Below, piece after piece: positions 53,001 to 62,000 of a stretch of DNA of 64,000 nt. The position numbers were made by a program, and so were the translations under genes. How positions within the stretch are numbered: the first letter of the stretch is position 1; each line of letters begins with the position of its first letter. The notes beneath the pieces are model-generated. The model had not been told where the DNA came from, searched no databases, and was given only the letters and a program-made list of their open reading frames with translations. The stretch comes from Membranipora membranacea (Eukaryota; Bryozoa; Gymnolaemata; Cheilostomatida; Membraniporidae). The stretch is taken from positions 8,742,001-8,806,000 of the forward strand of contig OU612069.1 of the NCBI GenBank assembly GCA_914767715.1, read 5' to 3'.

Positions 53001-56000
53001 ATCAACATGAGTGAGGTCAGAAACCTATTGCAGCAAGAAAAGGAAATATTGCTGTTTAAAACAAAATTCGGGAAGCGGCTCAACGTGCCCCAAGCACGGG
53101 GCACGTTGAGCCGGGTCCGCATTTTTTATGGGGCACGTTGAGCCACTCTGTTATGGTCATCTCTTTGCTGGCAATAACTTTTTAATTCATCGCAACCATA
53201 AGAAATAAAGTAAAGCAACCAAATTCATTGCAACAGCCCATTTTTTTCACTCAATTGAAATATGAAATATAATTCGCAACACAAAATAAATTTCTGAAAT
53301 ATTTGCGGTACAGGAAAACTTGCACACGGCAAACTTGATGACAAGTGAAGGGAAAACTGAACTCAGAGTAATTGCTAATTTCATTTAAGAAACATCAATT
53401 CCAATGTTTTCGTTTTTGTGTATGTAAGTGTTGTCGTACAGTTCAAACATATACTTCATATACACTTGCATCATATATCATTCATAGTGCGGTGCATGGC
53501 TCAACGTGCCCCAACGGGCATGGCTCAACGTGCCCCAACAGCCTGGTTTTCACTTTCAACTCGAGTAAACCAAAATCTCTCCATCAGAGATAAGTTTAGA
53601 TTATGTGAAATTGATACTAAATATGATGTTATCACATGATAAAAGTTGCAGCTTCTCAGTCACGCCTTGCTAGGAATAGATGACATTCCCGTCGATTAGC
53701 GGATTATTTACTTTTTACACTAAAAACGATGAAAAACTAAATAACTATCTTCCCTTAGTAGCTATCTTTCTTTTTGTCTGCTCAAAAAGGGTGCCTTTGG
53801 TCTCATGACCTCTGATGGAGGAGAAAACTCAAAACATAAAATGGTATTTGAAAAAAGTGGGGTGGATCAACGTGCCCCATGGCTCAACGTGCCCCGCCTT
53901 CCCCTAGGTGTGTTAGGGCACACTGCCACCATACTACTAAACAAGTTTGGACTTGAACATAAAGAACTAAGACTTGGATTGTACATAGGTGAGACAGGGC
54001 AAGCTACCACTGCCCTAACCTACTAGTTTGGTCATCATATAGAAGAACTAAGGCTCAATTTGTAACATCTCACCTGAGTTATGGCTTGTATTGAGGACTG
54101 TCTTGATACATTGTTGATTGCTGCGGGAAAATATTGCTTCTTCATATACTTTTTTATGATGTATGCTTTTCTCTTGGGTCTAAAACAACATGAGATTGTG
54201 AGAAATGAAGAGAGGTTAATATTACCTAGAAATGAGTTTAGCTAATTTGGAGGTGACTTAATTTTAGCTAGTTAAAATTGGAGTTAACATAACGCAAAAA
54301 GTTTTGTAAGCCAGGCATCAGCTTCAATCAAACATTTACTTCTGCAAATACATAACTTCACATAGGCCCTATGCGTATTATGGAAATTGAGAATACAAGA
54401 AAGGAGCTGGAGTAAAAGTATTTATGTATCTGGTTATTCAAGCCAACACTTAATCATTTCACAGCAAACACAGATCAGTAGTGATTGTTGCTTCTTTTTC
54501 TGTAGGCCTAGTTAAGTTTATGGCAATGTGTAAAAACACAGGGGATCTCATCTAGTGAACAAGTTGTGGATTGAAGTTTGCAACACATGAGATAAAAAAA
54601 CAGCCAATGTGCATCGTATCCACAAACATATAAATAATACAACATATAAAGTATTTAAATGTTTATGATCGCACCCATAGAGTTACTTTATACTCTGTGA
54701 CTCTATAACTCTATGATCACACCTCTTCAGATCTGTAACTTACAATGATGCAGCGGACGAATGTTTTTGATCTCTATTGGTAAGGGACGACTCCCATACT
54801 TCATTGATTGTCTGATTGCCGTGTTGTAAATATAGCTGCAAATAAAACGGACATAAAGTGTTTAGCTTGGGTAGCTTCATAACTCACTATTATAACATCA
54901 ATCATCATTATCAGAGGTTGACATTTTTGTCAAAAATGATGATGAGTATCACATTATGCAAGAGTGATAATGCACACTGCATAAAACCAAAGAAAACAAA
55001 CCATGCAAGCATTGAAGACTGACATTGAAGCACTAGTAATACGTAAACAGTCCAACGCATAAAATTATACGCATTATCACCAAACACATAATGCATTATG
55101 CAGACGCATACTGCTCAAATGACAAAATGCGTTATGCAAACGCATAATGTTAAAAAATCATAATGCATTATTCTAGCGCACAATGCTTAAATCACAAAAT
55201 GCATCATGCAGATCCTTAGTGCATAAATCAAATATTGCATTTAGAAACACAAAATGCTTATATCACAAAATGCATTATGCAAATGCATAATGTGAATCAT
55301 GATGAATAATGCAAAAGCATCATGCTTGAATCACATATTGCATTTAGAAACGCATAATGCTTAAATCACATAATGCATTATGCGAAGACATAATGCTTAT
55401 ATCACATAATGCATTAAGCAAATTCCTAATCACAAAATGCATTTAAAAACACAATATGCATTAAACACATAATGCATTATACAGATGTATAATGCATTAT
55501 GTGAATGATAATGCATAATGTGTGCAAAATGACTTACATTGATAAGAGGTTGAGTCCAGATTTTGATATCCATCCTTAGTGATTTGACCCTGAAGGGCCA
55601 GTACTGCCTGTGTATACCTGCACAGAAGCTACACACCACAGAACATAAGTGTAGCACAGCCCAGTGAGGCTTAGCCCCTCCGCAGTCCGCACACAATCTG
55701 TTTGCGGGGTTACCATATACCTCATTAAGTACCTGCGGCATAAAGTCAAAAAACCGATAGACAAATCATACAACACTAGATTAGACATACAGTAGTAAAG
55801 ATGCTAGGGTATAGTGTTATCTAATAATGTTGCGGTAAAGAAAGAACTCATAGACTTTTTATTGTGTGTCTTGTAAACTTACATTATCATCCGATAACGC
55901 CGCTGCTATGCCATCCTCCAGGGCGATCTTCCAGTTATGGAGCTCGGAATCGGATTCAAAACCGAGCCTGAAAGAAAGTTCATAACGTATTAAATATCCA

Positions 56001-59000
56001 TAAATGCTTATGTTTTAATATAAACTGGCCGATGTATTGATGTCCATATGGTGAAGTTTTACTATCATTATTTACATAAAAATAATTATTATACATCTAA
56101 ACTCTTTTCTCAAATCATCATAGCCCAATTGTACATTATATATTGCCTCTTAACTTGAGATAAGGTCATATATAATTCATTATAGAGAGCAAGAAACCTT
56201 CCAATACAGGCATTCATAGATCATTATTTCGAATACAATCCATATTATAGCAGCTCAACTTCTATCAAACTTATATCTTGCAGTTTATCAGTATCATTTC
56301 ATAGCAATGAAGGCTGGTACAAAAAGTTTAAAGAATTGTTTGGGTTTATAGTAAACAATAAGTGAATATGCTTCAGATTCATAATTAGAAGAAGTCATTC
56401 AAGTTAAAGGGCCTATCATTAAAACAAAACAACCTATCGTCGCACGTGTCTTTTCCAAAGAGCTTCTGGAAAAATAGCTTCTCCAATACACACACTTTAG
56501 CCGATTTTATCATTAGCTCACAATCATTTGTAGTAAAAACCAGGAATACTTACACAAACGTGTGATATGGCGTGGTAAGTTGGAGACGGCGTTTACCGAT
56601 ATCCTTGATCGAAGCCGTCTCTAAGTGGATCTCATGGACAGCAGTACCAAACTGATAATCCTGAATAGGAAGTAAATATAAACAAGATTAATGGTGACTC
56701 ATAGCCTTGAGGAGTAAGTGTTAGCGGAGTTTCAATTTAGCTAGTTCAGGGATGACTCAATGTTAGCTAGCACAAATTTTCACTAGCTAATTGGGGACTG
56801 TTTATGAAAAGAATAATGAGCGTGTGAATTTCATCATTTAAAGTGCAGAACATTGAACTGGCTCCATAGTTCAGCATTATGCATAATCTTCGCGTTGGAA
56901 GTTGTGAGGTTTTCTTAGCAAAAAAAAACACATTATGTGACTTGTATTATGCAATTTGCAAAACAAATTCTAAACTAGTGGTCTATCATGAATAGTAAAA
57001 AGTAGAACATGCCTATATACATAATGTAGTATTATATATGTTGATGCATTTGATAAACAGTGGAATTTGGAACTTTGGAATCTAAAATTAATAAGTGTTC
57101 ATAGTAGTGTCCGCCTTCAAGTGAATCACACATCTCTATGCAACTTACATTATCATTGTTATAGTAACAGAGGAGCCCTGACTTGACAGCAAGATATTTC
57201 TTATTGTCATCTAGCCTTATGTACCCATCACAGTCAGGAGTGTGCATATCACCGCCCCTCATCATACCTACAAGTTAACATCAAAGGTTATAAACAGGTT
57301 TGATTAATTGGAGCAACAGGTGACACCTTATCCACTAGTTCAGGATCATGAGTCGAGAGAGAAGGAGAGAGGATCAAAAATCAAAATTACAATAAAGGTG
57401 TTATAACATCTGATTTTATGTAATTGCAACAGATACAGAAAAAATATCAAGAGGTTCTCGTATAGGTTTAATTTAATCTAAAGGTTCCTAATGGTTTTCT
57501 AAACACTATTTGCTATTTTCCATTTTAGTTCAATTATGTTATGAAGAAGTGAGAAGATGTATACACCCGAGGGTGCTAGGGGCTGGCACAATCAACCTTG
57601 AAAGCTCCCCAAATGGGATTTGAACACACAACTCCTGCAGCACCAATTGCCTGGCATTGAATAGCAAGTGTGTATCCGATTGCGCCATCTCACCATCCCC
57701 AAAAAATAATGGGTCGATGGCGCTTTTTAGCATGCCCGCTATTCACTACTCAGCTTTCATGCTCAAGGTGCTTAGTTATTGGTCATCAATAGTTCAATAC
57801 GCAACAAGACTTTCACGACATTTAGTTGGGGGGTTATAACAAGGTGTAAACAAATCTTAGTACATGTAAACTCAATTTGTAGAGGCTGTATATTTCTTTA
57901 GAGAGGAAGAGGAGTTTTGCAAGTTGTGGAGTATAAGAAATAGCTGAGACCATTGATATGAATTCATGGATTAGTTTTGAAATACACAGTATGGCTATCT
58001 GTGGAGAAATTATATCAGTATGTAACTTTGTGTCAGTATTCTGCCAGCTTTAATGTTATGCATTGACTGACTTCCCAGAAACAAACTTCAAAAACGCAGG
58101 CAAGCTTATTGACTAATGTTTACAAAAGGTTGGCTATAGCTTTACTGAACTTTTGGACCAATCAAAGATTAGAAATTGTGTCCAGCAATCAAACATAAAT
58201 TGCCAAAAATGTTCCCCTAATCTATGAATATATATCAGTGGCTGAGACAACAAAACTCTGAGTGCTGTCTGTGATACAGTGTGAAAGTAGCCTAATATCG
58301 CAGGCAGTAGACCGCTTTTAGTACCATGAGTTGCAGTTGTTTGGGTAGAAGAAAGAACACAGCTATTCAACTTATATTTATGCACTGATGATATGAGCAG
58401 ATGCAATTAAAAACAACTCAATTTTCCCGAATGAACTCAACTGAAGAGGGAGTAAGTGGCATTGAAAAAAATCTTCCGATGAAAAGTGATACTTTTGGGA
58501 GGTGACAATTACCAAGGTTAGCAGATTTGATTAAAGACGTTACTTCCAAAACTCAAATTGTTATTCGGGTGGTTTGTGCAAGTAGTTAGAGTTAGAGTTG
58601 GAGTCTAACTCCTTGGTTTGTGGTACAGAGGACTAGGTAGTGAGAAGATAGAGCTGCTAGGATCAATTTTAAAAAACAACAGAGGTGTATATAATTATCA
58701 ATATTTACAGATTTCCCAAAGAACAAAGCATGTTATAGTCAGGCAGTTACTAATGACAAAGCTGAGAAAGATTTGACTGGTAACAAAATTCAATTCTCTA
58801 CTTGGCATGAATTATTGATGATGGAAAAGTGTCTACCGTAAGGGAAGGTAACTTACATTCTCTGCATTCTCTGCATGATGTCAAAGTCTCTCGGAAGTGC
58901 TTGTTGCTTGTATTGCACATCCAAGAGACTTTGACATCATAATGCAGAGAATTGGAGTTACCTTCTTTTATATGAGGCACTCGTTCAACCATCAATAATT

Positions 59001-62000
59001 CTTACCAAGAAGAGCATTGGATTTTTTACGAAGCGAGTCAGACAAAACTTTATCATAAGTAACTGCCTGGCTACAACATTCATTGGTCTTTAGGTAGTCT
59101 TTAAATCAGACACTGACAGGTAGTGTAACTCAGAGTGACATACCTATATATTCAAACGCTATTGCAGCACTTACCTGCCGATGCATCTGTTAATGGAATC
59201 CAATAAACTTTTAAAAAGTGGAGGTGCACTTCACAGTTTATATATTTTCGATTACGTAAAATGTTTAACTCTAATGATAGCTGTCACAAACACACATTAT
59301 GGAGCTCTATGGCATTTCATTTCCGTATAAGACAAACCCCTTATGATGTTTGTGCCTAGTGAGTTAATCGATATTCACCTATCAGCCACATGTGACAACC
59401 CATAAAGATGTTGTAACATATTTTCAGTCAGGTGCAATTCAGATGATTATCATGGCATACGTTCGACTCATTGGAAATTTTCAGGGAATTTCTAGGGCAG
59501 ACTAATCATTTGATTTTCATAATTCCTACACGGAGATTTCTCAAAATGAAGATTTCGCGCCCATATTTAATTTTGGGACTTTGATGATCTCAAGCTAAAG
59601 AGGTACACTTACTTTCTCTTGTAGATTAGATAAGGGCATACTGTTAACAAACGTTAAGTGGTAAAATGATATTATAAGAAATATGTATAGAATATATTCT
59701 CTAACCTTTGCCTATGGTTCCACCATTAGCTTTACTGTGCTTCAGTATGGCCTGCATCAAGATATTCGTCCAGAACAAGTTATCTTCTACAAAAATAAAG
59801 AGTTCAAATCAAAATTCAATCGAATTGACTCCATGTCGTGTAGATTGTGTAACTCAGAAATCCTTGTGGTTTTATTCTTTAGAGTGGATCAAAATCCTGA
59901 TGGATGGCAATGGTATAGAGAAATTCTGACATATAAGCTTTGAAGTACACACAAACAAAAATGAACTTGAACCTCATAAATTTACTATTAGGTTCCCATG
60001 CAGTTTATTGGTATACTATCATAAACAGTGACAATCCATGGTTGGGAGTAGATGAAGTATGATCCAATTTGCCTGCATTTGAAGTTGTCCTACGTCGAGC
60101 TGGTGGTGGTAGGAGCTTAATGTCAACAAATTGGATCAATCTGGATCCATTTCGGGAGAATGTTCATTTCTGCAGCCATTGCATCAAATGCTATGCAATC
60201 CAGCTGCATTTGCATTATGTACAACTATGATATTATCTTTTAAAAATCTATTTAGTTGGTCTTTTATTTCTATGTCTCAAATTGATAACATAGCACATCT
60301 CGTATTCTACACAATTGATATATATATAGGGTGCCATCCTTTCCCAAAATTTTCCTCCCCCCCCCCCCCACAAACATCATTCCTGTGGTTCAATAGACAG
60401 TTGCAGTTGCACTGCCAGGAGACTGTGACATCATAATGCAGAGAATGGAAGTTACCTTCCCTTATGGGGGGGGGCACTTATTCCACCATCATTTATGCAG
60501 CATTCATAGAGCTTTGGACTTTTTTACCATGCAAATCTGGCATAAGTAACAGCCTGTCTAAATCATGCATTGGTATTTAGGTAGTCTTTATAGAGAAATG
60601 AAGGATGCCATCAGATCTTACCAAGTGTCTCCGCAGCAAACAGATACCTCCTGTTGAGCGTGACCAGCTCAAACCGGAATCTTCCGACATCTAATGTTTT
60701 CACATCAGTCTCAACAGTCTTCATTATCTGCAGATTGAGAAAGAGAATAAGTTAAGGAATCAGAATAGAATTTACCCATTTGGAGGTTAATATTGGCTAG
60801 AGCTTAGTTTAGCTAGTTTTTGGGGGTGACTTAACGTGACCTCGCACTCAATTTTGGCTGGCTTAAACTACTGCTGCCACTCATGCAAATTTGTGCGCAT
60901 TGAATTCTGTATAGCTCCAAGATAATTAATTGGGACTTAAATCTTATAATTGTCACCTAATGGGCAAATAATTTGCACAAACTGATCTTCAAAATCAGGG
61001 CATAAAATCTACGCACCAGCTTATGACGTGTACAGTTTGCACTAGTAAGACAGTAACTACGTCACCCGTGCCAGTAGATAATTAATTCCATACCCTAATT
61101 TTGACGATCAGTTTGTGCAAATTATTTGCTCATTAGGTGACAATGCTGAGATTGCAGCCTCATTTTATTAGTTTTGAGCTATACAGAATTCTATAAGCAC
61201 ACATTTCGCTGTGTGGCAGCAGTGGTTTAAGTAGGAGTCTATGTAAAGTAACGAGTGTGAGTGCTAGCCTTAAATTTAGCTATGCAAAATGGTGAACTTT
61301 TTTTTCACCAATAATTTGCTCCTCTAGGGTCTTTGATTAGGTAAATACTAAATTTTGACATATAACTTGATAATACTGTGCTGCCTTTTCATTAATTTAT
61401 CATTGATTAGAAAATTATTTTGATGACTTTGCCCTGGAAATAGATATGAATAGGGAAGTTGTTTAGTGCATTTTTTATCATTGCATTCAAACTGCATAGC
61501 TCCAGAAAATGAGCATTTAGCCAATCGTAGTGTTCAAAGAAAATGATTGGCTATGGTGACTGGTGATGACGACTTTTTAGAGGGTCCCACATGGTGTTAA
61601 ATTTATGGTCCTTATCGTTTGTGTGTCAAAATCATTCAATCACAATTATTTTTAGACAGAAAACACATTGATGACTAAACAGTATAGTATTAAGTGCTGA
61701 TTACAGCTTGCACAAGAATTTCGAGTTCGAGTTTTGAGTGTGTGTTCAAAATATGATACAAGGTGACTTGCAGTGAGACCTTCAAATATCTCATGGATAA
61801 GCTAAACGAGCATATCCAACTCTTGTAGCTATAGAAGTCTGATAGAACCCAAGAGACATAAAGGTCATACTCAAGTCAGACTTATCTTAGACTCAAGTCA
61901 GACTCAAGTCAGAATCAAGTCAGACCCAAGTTTTGACTTGATACTTGGTTACATAAGTCAATACAGACCTGAAGTGGTATGATTTTCTTTGATATGCGAC

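Noticed and set aside
53372-54026. Several 73-codon frames inside and just beyond the TA-flanked element
   Set aside because: They translate the repeated CACGTTGAGCC motif and flanks; no transposase DDE/DDD signature is visible.
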